A stretch of DNA of 34,798 bases from Phycisphaerales bacterium (GCA_020247305.1 JADCJE010000054.1:1-34798), one strand, 5' to 3'. Shown: positions 14,563 to 23,158, counted from the first letter of the stretch. Notes: a model not told the origin generated them from the sequence alone. Translations and numbers: made by a program.

Positions 14563-15075
14563 TCAGTCGGCGACCCGAGCCCCCGCACGCCCCCGAGCCC
14601 CCTCACCACCCGCACCACCCGCACCACCGCGACCCCCGCGGCGACGGGCGTGCCGAGTTGGAGCGGTTTGGACACGGAACCCCAACGGCTCGTCGCAGAA
14701 CGTCCGGTAGTCCGCCGTCAGTTCCTCGCCGGTCCGGATCCGCCGCAGCGCGCGGAACCGGCCGTCGTCGCCCGCCACCAGGTTCGGCGTGTCCGCGTGG
14801 TTGACGTACCAGCCGACCGACAGCCGGTTCAGGCTGCGCGGCACGCCGATGCGGCCGCCGTCGACCATGCCGAAGTCCTCGTAGAGTGCGCGCACGGCCG
14901 GCGGCAACGACCGCACGGTGGCGCGGTCGAGCCACGCCGCGCGTTCGTCCTCGCCGGCGAAGACCAGTGTCCCCTTGGGGATCGGCCGGATCGCGACCAC
15001 GCCGACGCCGTGCAGGCGGGAGACGCCGATGCGCGCGTAGACGCCGTCGTGGGGGAGCGGGCGCTTGCTGGGCAT
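14563..15075 (-). CDS. Small SET-domain protein (putative lysine methyltransferase)
   Basis: A 170-aa protein. Residues ~10-127 form a compact SET domain: GVSRLHGVGVVAIRPIPKGT at the start, WYVNHADTPNL (the NH-x-x-x-PN cofactor motif) at ~89-99 and GEELTADYRTF at the end. SET proteins transfer methyl groups from S-adenosylmethionine to lysine side chains; the bacterial target is unknown. The post-SET region lacks the cysteine-rich zinc site of many eukaryotic members. From about residue 133 the sequence changes to an Arg/Gly/Ala-rich tail encoded by box 1 copy 3 and neighbouring repeat DNA, so the original stop was probably lost. It starts 43 bp after the DUF1552 stop on the same strand and may be the last gene of that operon. 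Confidence 0.82.
   Translation of the reverse strand: MPSKRPLPHDGVYARIGVSRLHGVGVVAIRPIPKGTLVFAGEDERAAWLDRATVRSLPPAVRALYEDFGMVDGGRIGVPRSLNRLSVGWYVNHADTPNLVAGDDGRFRALRRIRTGEELTADYRTFCDEPLGFRVQTAPTRHARRRGGRGGAGGAGGEGARGRAGARVAD
14637..14677 (+). repeat. Box 1 extragenic repeat, copy 3, inside the SET gene 3' end
   Basis: Head CGCGGCGACGGGCG, core GTGCCGAGTTGGAGCGG, tail TTTGGACACGG. Same orientation as copies 0-2 but about 1.5 kb away, beyond the RAYT gene. Read on the minus strand it supplies SET codons ~133-146. Confidence 0.7.
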
Positions 15076-15118
15076 GACGCCGAGGGTCGCATGCCGCCGC
15101 TGACGGCGCAACCGGTCG

Positions 15119-16456
15119 TCAGCGCAGCGCGAGCGGCCCGGTGCTGTCGGCGAACCGCGCTTCCTCGACGCCGAACGCGTGCAGCACCGCGAGGTACAGG
15201 TTAGCCATCGGCGCGTCCTTGCCGAGCCGGAGGTGGGAGCCGGTCCGGTGGCAGCCGCCGCCCTCGCCGCACAGCAGCACCGGCAGGTCGTCGTGGTTGT
15301 GGCGGTCGCCGTCGCTGATGCCGCTGCCGTACAGCACGAGCGTGTTCGCCAGCAGGTCGCCATCGCCTTCGCGCTCGGCGGCGAGGCGCTGGAGGAAGGC
15401 CGCCAGCTTCTCGACGTGGAAGCGGTTGATCGCGCGGATCGCGGCGAGCTTCTCCGGCTTGCGCCCGTGGTGGCTGACTTCGTGGTGGCCGTCGGGCACG
15501 CCGACGAAGGGGTAGCTGCGGTTGCTGCCGGCGTTGCCCAGCATGAAGGTCGCGACGCGCGTGCGGTCGGTTGCGAACGCCAGCGCGAGCAGTTCGTACA
15601 TCGCGTCGAGCCGCTCGGGGAACGCCTTCGCCGCGAGCAGGCGGTCGGGGGCGGTCGTCGGCGCCGGCGGCGCTTCGGCTTCGGCGCGCTGCAGGCGACG
15701 CTCCAGTTCGCGAACGGCGGTCAGGTAGTCGTCGAGCTTGCCGCGGTCGCCGCCGCCGAGCGTGTTGCGCAGGGCGTTGGCGTCGGCGCGCACGGCGTCC
15801 AGCACGCTCTTCGTGCGCGCCCGCTGGGCCTGGGCCGCCGCCGTGCCGACCGCCTGCTCGGGGTCGCCGAAAAGCCGCGCGAACACCGCGCGCGGTTCGT
15901 GCTCCTTCACCACCGGCGTCGACGGCGTGCGCCAGCTGATGTTGTTGGAGTACGCGCACGAGTAGCCGGAGTCGCACACGCCGGCCTGCGCGCCGCGTTC
16001 CATGCCGAGTTCGAGCGACGGGAAGGCGGTGGCGCCGCCGAGGTGCGCCGCGAGCCTCTGGTCGATCGAGACGCCGGCCTGCAGGTCGGCGCCGCCGGTC
16101 TTGCGCGGGTGCTTGCAGGTCAGGAACGACGCCGCCGCGCGGGCGTGGTCGCCGGGGCCGTCGCCGTGGCCGTTGCCGCCGTCGATCGCGAGCCCGCTGA
16201 ACACCGTGATGCGCTGCTTCAGCGGCGCCAGCGGCTCCAGGAGGTACGGCAAGGCGCCGAGCCGTCCGCCGGCAGCAGGCGTCCAATCGTCCATCTTCTT
16301 GCCGTTGGGGGCGAAGACGAACAGGGCGCGCCGCGGCGGCGGCGCGCTGCGGGCGCGCGCCGGTTGCATGGCGTCGAGCCAGGGCAGCGCGACCATGGCG
16401 CCCGCGCCGCGCAGGAAGCTGCGGCGGTCGAGCGCACGGTTGCTAAAGGTCGGCAT
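15119..16456 (-). CDS. DUF1552 Tat-exported protein
   Basis: A 445-aa DUF1552 protein, the usual length. Residues 1-35 form a twin-arginine signal (D10-R-R-S-F-L-R-G, then a hydrophobic GAMVALPWLDAM), so it is exported folded. The family sits in the alkaline phosphatase/sulfatase superfamily region of fold space, but its activity is unknown. Family landmarks are FAPNGKKMDDWTPA near residue 50, FSGLAIDGGNGHGDGPGDHA, the long GSGISDGDRHNHDDLPVLL segment and the C-terminal NLYLAVLHAFGV. It lies directly downstream of the DUF1592 cytochrome-like protein, the standard gene pair in planctomycetes, verrucomicrobia and myxobacteria. The ATG at 16456 fits the Tat signal; the huge open frame upstream is a shadow of the neighbouring gene. 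Confidence 0.93.
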   Translation of the reverse strand: MPTFSNRALDRRSFLRGAGAMVALPWLDAMQPARARSAPPPRRALFVFAPNGKKMDDWTPAAGGRLGALPYLLEPLAPLKQRITVFSGLAIDGGNGHGDGPGDHARAAASFLTCKHPRKTGGADLQAGVSIDQRLAAHLGGATAFPSLELGMERGAQAGVCDSGYSCAYSNNISWRTPSTPVVKEHEPRAVFARLFGDPEQAVGTAAAQAQRARTKSVLDAVRADANALRNTLGGGDRGKLDDYLTAVRELERRLQRAEAEAPPAPTTAPDRLLAAKAFPERLDAMYELLALAFATDRTRVATFMLGNAGSNRSYPFVGVPDGHHEVSHHGRKPEKLAAIRAINRFHVEKLAAFLQRLAAEREGDGDLLANTLVLYGSGISDGDRHNHDDLPVLLCGEGGGCHRTGSHLRLGKDAPMANLYLAVLHAFGVEEARFADSTGPLALR

Positions 16457-16566
16457 CGTCTCGTCATGATCGCGCGCCGCTGCGGGTCGCGGAAGGCCCG
16501 TTGCCCGACGGGACATGCCTGCGACCATCTTCCGCCGGCCGCGCTGCGCCGCAGCGGGCGCCGTGG

Positions 16567-18813
16567 TCACCGCGCGCTGCTGCGGCGGCGGAACGGCGGG
16601 CTGGCGACGACTTCGTGCACGAGCGCGCGCAGCGTCACCTTGCCTGCTTGCCGCAGCGCGTCGGCGCGCGCGTCGAGGTGCAATCGGTCGACGGCATCGG
16701 CGTCCCGGCCGACGGCGTAGACGAACAGCTTGCGCAGCAGTGCGCGCACGAACGCGGGGTCGGCCGCGACCTCGGCCGCGAGGCCCGGCAGGCCGTCGAC
16801 GATGCGACCGCCCGGCAGTTCGCCGCGCGCGTCGATCGCGCCGCCGGCGTCCGTCGTGCGCGGCCGGCCGACCGGGTCGAAGCCTTCGAGCGCGAATCCG
16901 AGCCCATCCATGCGCACGTGGCATCCCGCGCACTTGGCGTCGGCGCGATGCTGCGCCAACTGGGCGCGCAGCGTCGCGGCGCTGTCGATCGCCTTCTCGC
17001 CGGCCAGCGTGTCGCTGCCGGGCGGCGGCGGCGGCGGCGGCGCGCCGAGCAGGTTCTCCAGGATCCACTTGCCGCGTTTGACCGGCGACGTGCGCGTCGG
17101 ATTGCTGGTCAGCGCGAGCACCGACGCGTGCGCCAGCACGCCGCCGTGGGCGCGCTGATCGGCCGCCAGGGGCCGGCGTTCGAAGCCCTCGCCGGCCACC
17201 GGCGGCAGGCCGAGGTGCGCGGCGAGCCGTTGGTCGACGTGCACGAAGTCGCACGCCAGCAGGTCGCGCACGTCGCGTTCCTCGCGCAGCACGTCGGTGA
17301 ACAGCAGTTCGGTCTGCCGCCGCAGCGACGCGCGCAGCGCGTCGTCGAAACCCGGGAACCGCTGCGGATCGGGCGTGCGCTCCGGCAGCGCGCGCAGTTC
17401 GAGCCATTGGGCGGCGAAGTCGGTCGCCAACCAGTCGGCGCGCGCGTCCGCGAACAGACGGTCGGTCGCCGCCTGCAATCCGGCGGCGTCGCGCAGCCGG
17501 CCCTTCGCCGCGTCCTGCAGCAGCGCGTCGTCGGGGCCGCTGCCCCACAGGAAGTACGACAGCCGGGTCGCGAGCGCGTGGTCGGCGAGCGCTTCGTCCG
17601 CGCTGATGGAGCCACCGCCACCGCCACCGCGCGGCTCGGCGCGGAAGAGGAAGTGCGGCGACGCGAGCGCGGCGGCGATCGCGAGGTCGGGCGGCATGCC
17701 GTGCAGGCGCGCCACTTCGGGGCCGGTGGGCGGGCGGCGCCACGCCCGCAGCAGCAGTTCGCGGGCGAAGGCGGGGCCGTCGGCCTTGGCCAGCGCGGCG
17801 GGCAACCACGCCGCGCCCGGCGGCGGCGTCGGCGCGTCGAGCGGTCCGTGCACTTCCAGCCAGTCGACGCGCAGGTTGCGATCGCGCTGCTGCGGGTCGG
17901 GGTTCTTCGGGTCGTAGAAGTCGTTGACGAACGCGATGGTGAACGTGCGGCGGCCGCCGGGCAGCGGCGTCGTCAGCGGGAAGTCCCGCAGCGCGCGGTC
18001 CGGGACCTCGAACTCGTCCAGCAACACGCCATCGCGCTGCAGCGCCATGCGCGCCGGCTCGTCGCCGGCCGGATCGGCGGCGGCGCGCAGCACCAACCGG
18101 TAGCGGCCGTCGCGCGGCAACTCGACGACCTGCCGCAGCGTTGCGCGCGTGTAGAAGTTGGCGACCTCGCCGTCCTGGCCGACGCCAGGCCCGTCGGCGA
18201 GTTCCATCGCCTCCGCTTCGAAGCGACGGCTCTTCGCATCGACGGGACCGAACGCGGCGACGGCCCGCCGGCCGACGTCCTCGGCCGCCGCGACGTAGGC
18301 CTCCAGGTGCAGCGTCGAGAACGACAGCGCGTCGCCGATGCTGTCGAAGCCGTAGCCGAGGTCGTCGGCGGGGAAGCGCACGGCCAGCGGCGTCTCGACG
18401 CCGAGCAGGGCCTGCGCGCTCGCCTGCCATTGGCCGCGCGACAAGCGGCGCACCGTGACCCGGCCAGCCGGCCATGGCAGCCGGGCGACGCCGTCGGCGA
18501 GCGTGTCGTCGCACCAGCGCAGCAGCGCGTCGCGCGCAGCGGCCGTCAGCGGCTCGGCGTCGGGTGGCGGCATCTCGCCGGTGCGGACGCGTTCGCGCAT
18601 GCGGGCGACGGCGAACAGCCGGTCGGCGCCGAAGCCGTTCGCCGGGACCGCCGCGAGGTCGAAGCGGCCCTTGTGGCCAGCGCCGTCGTGGCAGTCGCGG
18701 CAGTTGGCCAGCGCCGGTTCCGCGGCGCCGAAGCCGTCCGCCGACGCCGCGCCTTGCGCCCGCACGCCGGCGGCGAGCGCGGAGAGGCAGGCGAAGGCGA
18801 TGGCGGCGCGCAT
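16567..18813 (-). CDS. Secreted cytochrome-like DUF1587/DUF1592/DUF1588/DUF1585 protein
   Basis: A 748-aa periplasmic protein with a signal peptide (residues 1-20, cleavage after VRAQ). A heme-binding C38-R-D-C41-H42 near the N-terminus marks the PSD1-type cytochrome c. DUF1587 follows (~92-155), then an inserted beta-sandwich (~170-305) resembling a Ca-dependent xylan-binding module, DUF1595 (~335-360), DUF1592 (~380-545), DUF1588 (~560-660) with a second CAGCH, and DUF1585 at the end. These proteins are thought to take part in extracytoplasmic redox or polymer processing with the paired DUF1552 protein; no reaction is proven. A GTG two codons upstream (18819) is an alternative start. Divergent from the beta-lactamase-fold gene. 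Confidence 0.93.
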   Translation of the reverse strand: MRAAIAFACLSALAAGVRAQGAASADGFGAAEPALANCRDCHDGAGHKGRFDLAAVPANGFGADRLFAVARMRERVRTGEMPPPDAEPLTAAARDALLRWCDDTLADGVARLPWPAGRVTVRRLSRGQWQASAQALLGVETPLAVRFPADDLGYGFDSIGDALSFSTLHLEAYVAAAEDVGRRAVAAFGPVDAKSRRFEAEAMELADGPGVGQDGEVANFYTRATLRQVVELPRDGRYRLVLRAAADPAGDEPARMALQRDGVLLDEFEVPDRALRDFPLTTPLPGGRRTFTIAFVNDFYDPKNPDPQQRDRNLRVDWLEVHGPLDAPTPPPGAAWLPAALAKADGPAFARELLLRAWRRPPTGPEVARLHGMPPDLAIAAALASPHFLFRAEPRGGGGGGSISADEALADHALATRLSYFLWGSGPDDALLQDAAKGRLRDAAGLQAATDRLFADARADWLATDFAAQWLELRALPERTPDPQRFPGFDDALRASLRRQTELLFTDVLREERDVRDLLACDFVHVDQRLAAHLGLPPVAGEGFERRPLAADQRAHGGVLAHASVLALTSNPTRTSPVKRGKWILENLLGAPPPPPPPGSDTLAGEKAIDSAATLRAQLAQHRADAKCAGCHVRMDGLGFALEGFDPVGRPRTTDAGGAIDARGELPGGRIVDGLPGLAAEVAADPAFVRALLRKLFVYAVGRDADAVDRLHLDARADALRQAGKVTLRALVHEVVASPPFRRRSSAR

Positions 18814-18928
18814 CGCCACAGCGTTGCGGCGCCGAACCCGGCCCGCAAGCGGGTCGTACGGCGGGCTCGTGACGACGTGAACCGATCGCGGCCCGCCGGT
18901 CGTGCGCGCTGCCGGCTACGATGGCGCG

Positions 18929-20278
18929 ATGCGCGCGCTGCCTCTGCCGTTCGTCGTGCTCGTCGCCGTCGGCCACGCGCCGGCGCAGGCCGACCTCTCC
19001 GCCACGGTCGAGGCCTTCGCCCGGCCGCTCGCGGACGCCGGATGCGCCGGCAGCGTCGTCGTCGGCGTCATCGACGGCGACACGCGGCTCGTGCGCGGCT
19101 TCGGTCGCGTCGGCGACGGCGTTCCCGACGGCCGCACGCGCTACGAGATCGGCTCGGTCACCAAGGTGTTCACCTGCCTGCTGCTCGCCGACGCGGTCGC
19201 GCGCGGCGTCGTCGCGCTCGACGATCCGGTGCAGGGGCTGCTGCCCGACGGCGCGACGATGCCGCAGTTCGAGGACCAGCCGATGCGGCTGTGGCACCTC
19301 GCGACCCACTCGTCCGGCCTGCCGCGCCTGCCCGACATGAAGGGCAGCGACGCCAAGGACCCGTACGCGCACTTCGACGACGCGCGCCTGTTCGGCGTGC
19401 TGCCGAAGGCGCGCGTCCGCCGCGCGCCGGGCGAGAAGTATGTCTACTCTAATCTCGGCGTCGGCCTGCTCGGGCGCGCGCTGGCGCACAAGCAGGGTGC
19501 GGCGAGCTACGAAGCGCTGCTGCGCGAGCGCGTGCTCGCGCCGCTCGGCCTGCAGGCGACGGGTTGCGAGTTGGCGGCCGACGCGCCGCCGCGCACCGTC
19601 GACGGCGACGACGACCAATCCTGGCGGTTGGCATCGCTCGCGGGCGCTGGTGGCCTGCGCAGCACCGTCGACGACCTGCTCGCCTTCCTGCAGGCGCAGT
19701 GGGCGCCGCCGGAGCCGCTGCGCGCCGCGGTCGACCTCGCGTTGACGAAGCGCCACGACGGCGAGGCCGGGGTCGGCATGGGCCTCGGCTGGCACATCGC
19801 GAAGGACGGCTTCACCCGCTGGCACACCGGCGGCACCGGCGGCTACCGCTCGATGGTCCTCGTCGCGCGCGAGCAACGCCGCGCCGTCGTCGTGCTCGCC
19901 AACACCACGAGCGACGTCGTCGACGGGATCGGCGAGGGGGTCTTCCGGCGCCTTTTCGGCCTGCCCGCCGAGCCGCCGCAGGTCGAGGCCGCGGCGGCGG
20001 TGCCCGCCGAGCAGTTGGCGCGCCTGTGCGGTCGCTACCGCATGCCCGACGGCGTCATCGTGCAGGTCGCGTCCGACGCGCGCGGCCTGACCGCGCAGTT
20101 GACCGGGCAGCCGGCGCTGCGCGTCTACCCGCGGTCGGCGACCGAACTGTTCTACCGCGCCGTCGCGGCCTCGCTGGTGTTCGAGCTCGCGGGCGATGCG
20201 GCCGTGCCCGCGGTGGTGACCCTGCACCAGAGCGGCCGGCGCATCCGCTGCGAACGGCAGGCCGACGCGGGCAAGTAG
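18929..20278 (+). CDS. Secreted serine hydrolase of the beta-lactamase class C fold
   Basis: A 449-aa protein with a signal peptide (1-20, VVLVAVGHAPAQ). The penicillin-binding/class C beta-lactamase motifs are complete: S76-x-x-K79 in EIGSVTKVF, Y173-S-N175 and H299-T-G301 (KTG equivalent). A small C-terminal beta domain (~355-449) follows, like DUF3471-type tails of esterase-like members. The family includes esterases, D-aminopeptidases and carboxypeptidases; nothing here proves action on beta-lactams. The ATG at 18929 is preferred over the GTG at 18902 because the signal peptide begins there. The 115-bp divergent spacer with the DUF1592 gene presumably holds both promoters. Confidence 0.9.
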   Translation: MRALPLPFVVLVAVGHAPAQADLSATVEAFARPLADAGCAGSVVVGVIDGDTRLVRGFGRVGDGVPDGRTRYEIGSVTKVFTCLLLADAVARGVVALDDPVQGLLPDGATMPQFEDQPMRLWHLATHSSGLPRLPDMKGSDAKDPYAHFDDARLFGVLPKARVRRAPGEKYVYSNLGVGLLGRALAHKQGAASYEALLRERVLAPLGLQATGCELAADAPPRTVDGDDDQSWRLASLAGAGGLRSTVDDLLAFLQAQWAPPEPLRAAVDLALTKRHDGEAGVGMGLGWHIAKDGFTRWHTGGTGGYRSMVLVAREQRRAVVVLANTTSDVVDGIGEGVFRRLFGLPAEPPQVEAAAAVPAEQLARLCGRYRMPDGVIVQVASDARGLTAQLTGQPALRVYPRSATELFYRAVAASLVFELAGDAAVPAVVTLHQSGRRIRCERQADAGK

Positions 20279-20392
20279 CCCTGCGCGCCGCAGCCAGGAG
20301 CCCGCGTCACGGCTGGCCACGCTGCGCGGTTGGCGTCGGCGCGCGCGGGAGACGACGCTTGCCCGCCGGCGGATGCCGTGGACCATCGCGCC

Positions 20393-21703
20393 ATGCAGCC
20401 CGCGTCGGCGCGACGGATCTGGTGGCTCGTCTGGCTCGCGCTCGCGGTCGTGCTGGCGGGCCGCGCTGCCAGCCGCAAGCCCGCGCGCGGCGTGCTGCTC
20501 GACCACGTCGAGTTCGGCCGGCGCGCGCTGCACGGCGAGGACCTCTACGGCCCGTGGCGTAGCTCCGAGAACGCCGAACCGGGGCCGCTGCACGCGCCCT
20601 ATCCACCGTCGTTCGCGCTGCTGACCGTGCCGTTCCATCTGCTCGACGCGGCGTTCGGCCAGCGCGCCGCGCGCCTCGGCTGGGCGCTGCTGCAGCTCGC
20701 GAGCCTCGTCGCCCTGGCATTGGCGCTGCGCGAGCTGCTGGCGCCGCGGGCGCAGGCTCTGGCGCACGCGGGGGCGCCGCCGTGGCGCTGGCAGTGGCTA
20801 TGGCTCGGGGTCTTCCTGCTCGGCGCGCGCTTCGTGCTGCGCGACACGCACGGCGGCGGCGGCAACGCCATCAACACCGCGCTCGCCGTCGGCGCGTTCC
20901 TGTGCGCCGAGCGCGGCCGCGACCGCACGGCGGGCGCGCTGCTGGCCTTCTCGCTCGTCACCAAGCCGACGATGGTGTGGCTCGCGCCGGTGTTCTGGCT
21001 CGCCGGCCGCCGCCGCGCGCTCGGCTGGACGGCGGCGTGGGCCGCGGCTTTCGTGCTGCTCGCGTTCGCGCTCTGCCGCGGCGACTTCGCGCCGTGGGCG
21101 AGGTGGTGGGCGGGCAGTTGGTCGCTGATGACGCAGGCCGATCCGTGGGCCGACCCGGCGCACGGCTTCCCGCGCTTTGCGTGGATGAACACGTCGCTGC
21201 GCCTGTGCGTCGCGCGCTGGTGCGGCGACGTGCCGGCCGAGTTCGCCGCGCGCGTCCCCGGCGGCATCGCCGACGGGCTCGGGCTCGCGGCGCCGACCGT
21301 CGCGTGGCTCACGCGCGCCGCCGGCGCGGCAGTGCTCGCCGCGGTGCTGGCGGCGGCGTGGCGCGGCCGTGCTGCGGCCAGCGGTCGGCTGTGGGCGGTC
21401 GCCGCCGCGCTCGTCGCCACGCTGCTGCTGAGCCCGATCACGTGGAAGGGCCATCACGTCGCGTTGCTGCCGGCGCTGTTGCTCACGCTGCACCGCGCCG
21501 TCGTCGGCCGCGACCGCGCTGCCGCCACGCTGCTCGCCATCTGGTTCGTGCCCTGCGCGCTGCCCGGCGGCGACCTCGTCGGCGACGCCATGGACGAGCG
21601 GCTCAACAGCCTCTACGTCGTCACCTTCGGCGACCTCGCGCTGCTGGCGTACGCCGTCCGGCGCGCGTGGTCAGCGGCGCGCGAAGACCGCGATGCCGCG
21701 TGA
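20393..21703 (+). CDS. GT87-like membrane glycosyltransferase
   Basis: A 436-aa polytopic membrane protein with roughly 9-10 hydrophobic segments. It follows the GT87 (DUF2029) pattern: a first transmembrane helix (WWLVWLALAVVLAGRAA), then a periplasmic loop with an acidic residue (LLDHVEFGRRALHGEDLYGP) and PYPPSFALLTVPF. Later it has the family's SLVTKPTMVWLAPVFWL, followed by SPITWKGHHVALLPALLL. Relatives use polyprenyl-phosphate sugars such as polyprenyl-phosphomannose. The ATG at 20393 is chosen because it directly precedes the first helix. It lies 114 bp downstream of the beta-lactamase-fold gene on the same strand. Its last 33 bp overlap the end of the convergent GT39-like gene. Confidence 0.82.
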   Translation: MQPASARRIWWLVWLALAVVLAGRAASRKPARGVLLDHVEFGRRALHGEDLYGPWRSSENAEPGPLHAPYPPSFALLTVPFHLLDAAFGQRAARLGWALLQLASLVALALALRELLAPRAQALAHAGAPPWRWQWLWLGVFLLGARFVLRDTHGGGGNAINTALAVGAFLCAERGRDRTAGALLAFSLVTKPTMVWLAPVFWLAGRRRALGWTAAWAAAFVLLAFALCRGDFAPWARWWAGSWSLMTQADPWADPAHGFPRFAWMNTSLRLCVARWCGDVPAEFAARVPGGIADGLGLAAPTVAWLTRAAGAAVLAAVLAAAWRGRAAASGRLWAVAAALVATLLLSPITWKGHHVALLPALLLTLHRAVVGRDRAAATLLAIWFVPCALPGGDLVGDAMDERLNSLYVVTFGDLALLAYAVRRAWSAAREDRDAA

Positions 21704-23017
21704 GGCGGCGGCCGCCGCCAGCGCCGCCGGCAGCTCGACGGGCGCGTAGCGTTCGCGCAGCCAGCGTTCGTACCCGGCGAACGCAGCGCGCGCGCTGCGC
21801 GTGCGCACCACGACGAACGCCGGCGCCGCCGCCGCCACCAGCGCCTGCATCTGCGCGGCGGTGTGGTGGCGCGGCGGCAGCGGCCGCTGGCCGACGAACC
21901 AGACGACGCGCGGCAGGTCGCTGACGAGCGGCTGGCCGCCGGCGACGCGCGGCCGCAGCCACAGGCCGAGGTCGCGTTCGATGGCGCGGTCGGCGTCGAT
22001 GCCGCCGGTCCACCCGCTCCACGCGCCGAGCGCGAGCGCAGCGGCGAGCAACCCGCGCCGCCACGCGGCGGGCAGCGCCGCCAACTGCGCGCCGGCGAGC
22101 GCGCAGACCGGGATCGCGCACGAGAGGAAGAAGCGTCGCCGCACCACGAAGGTCGCGACGACGGCGACCTGCAGCGCGATCTGCAGCAGCAATGGCTGGC
22201 GCAGCCGGTCGCGCCAGCGCAACTGCGGCAGGCAGAGCACGCCGGCGAGCGCGAATGCTTCGAGCCAGGGGCCCGGCGTCGCCAGCAGGTTGGCGAGCAC
22301 GCGGCCTTGCTCGGGCAGGTCGTCGCGCTGCTGGTGGAAGGCGTGGATCGGCAGCGGATCGAAGCCGTGTCCGCAGGCCCAGCGCAGCGCGGCGAGCGCC
22401 AGCACGCCGACCGCGACGGGCGGCAGCGCGCGCCACGCCGCGCGCGGCGCGGCCAAGGCGTACGACGCCGCCAGCAGCGAGCCTTCGGGTCGGATCCAGA
22501 ACGCCGCCGCCGCGCACAGGCCGACCAGCGCCCAGCGCCCGCGCAGCGCAGCGACGGCGCCATGCGCCATCAGCAGCAGGAACGGCGGCTCGCTGTAGCA
22601 CTCCGCGGCGAGGCGCGGCAGCAGCGGCACGGCGGCGAAGAGCAGCACGGCGGCGCGGCCCGCCGCGTCCCCGCCGAGCGCGTGCGCCAGCGTGCGCAGC
22701 GGCCACAGCGTCGCCGCGAGTGCGAGCGCCCCGACGAGGTGGGCGGCGAGTTCGGGGCCAAGGCCGAGCGCGCACCAAGGCGCCAGCAGCAGCGGGTAGC
22801 CGACGGGGAAGACCGTGCCCGTGGCGGCGGCGAAGTCGCCCGCGGCGAAGCGTTCGGCCATCCACAGGTAGCTGACGCCGTCCTCCGACGGCACCGCGCT
22901 ACGGCGACCGAGCGCGAACGCCCAGGCGGCGAGCGCGGCGGCGAGCGTCGGCAAGCCCCAGACCGGCGCCGACGGTGCGGCGGCAGCGGGGGGCGTGGGC
23001 GTCGTCGGTGGGGCCAT
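21671..23017 (-). CDS. GT39-like polytopic membrane glycosyltransferase
   Basis: A 448-aa membrane protein. After a Pro/Ala-rich N-terminus and a first helix (LPTLAAALAAWAFAL) comes SEDGVSYLWMAERFAAGDF, the acidic first periplasmic loop typical of dolichyl/polyprenyl-phosphate-sugar:protein glycosyltransferases. Several helices follow, with AECYSEPPFLLLM and FWIRPEGSLLAAS as in GT39/PMT-like proteins. The C-terminal ~110 residues form a soluble domain (AFVVVRTRSARAAF). The donor is probably a lipid-linked sugar and the acceptor is unknown. Together with the converging GT87-like gene it suggests a small cell-envelope glycosylation locus, although the genes are on opposite strands. Confidence 0.78.
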   Translation of the reverse strand: MAPPTTPTPPAAAAPSAPVWGLPTLAAALAAWAFALGRRSAVPSEDGVSYLWMAERFAAGDFAAATGTVFPVGYPLLLAPWCALGLGPELAAHLVGALALAATLWPLRTLAHALGGDAAGRAAVLLFAAVPLLPRLAAECYSEPPFLLLMAHGAVAALRGRWALVGLCAAAAFWIRPEGSLLAASYALAAPRAAWRALPPVAVGVLALAALRWACGHGFDPLPIHAFHQQRDDLPEQGRVLANLLATPGPWLEAFALAGVLCLPQLRWRDRLRQPLLLQIALQVAVVATFVVRRRFFLSCAIPVCALAGAQLAALPAAWRRGLLAAALALGAWSGWTGGIDADRAIERDLGLWLRPRVAGGQPLVSDLPRVVWFVGQRPLPPRHHTAAQMQALVAAAAPAFVVVRTRSARAAFAGYERWLRERYAPVELPAALAAAAASRGIAVFARR

Positions 23018-23158
23018 TGGCGCGGCGGGGCGGCACTCTACGTGCGCCGCGGCGCGGCGTCGCCCGCAGCGCAGCCGGCGCAGCGGATGGCGGGGCTGCT
23101 TCGTCGCGCCGAGGTCGTCGCTGTGAGGTCCGTGCCGCATCGCTATCCTGCCGCGCCA

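Noticed and set aside
14193..14675. Minus-strand frame of 160 codons between the RAYT and SET genes
   Set aside because: Starts inside box 1, low complexity, overlaps the SET 3' end and box 2. The ending GELTFAELGIADRRL looks protein-like, but the rest does not; at best a gene remnant.
14268..14804. Plus-strand frame with VAAVGA repeats
   Set aside because: Pure product of the 18-bp repeat and Pro/His-rich repeat DNA; it overlaps the SET gene.
18929..20278. Antibiotic-resistance beta-lactamase
   Set aside because: Motifs define only the broad serine-hydrolase family; fold members are mostly esterases or peptidases and there is no resistance context.
15119..20767. Giant minus-strand frame of 1882 codons
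   Set aside because: Only its last 445 codons (DUF1552) are a gene; the rest is an out-of-frame shadow of the DUF1592 gene and an antisense reading of the beta-lactamase-fold gene.
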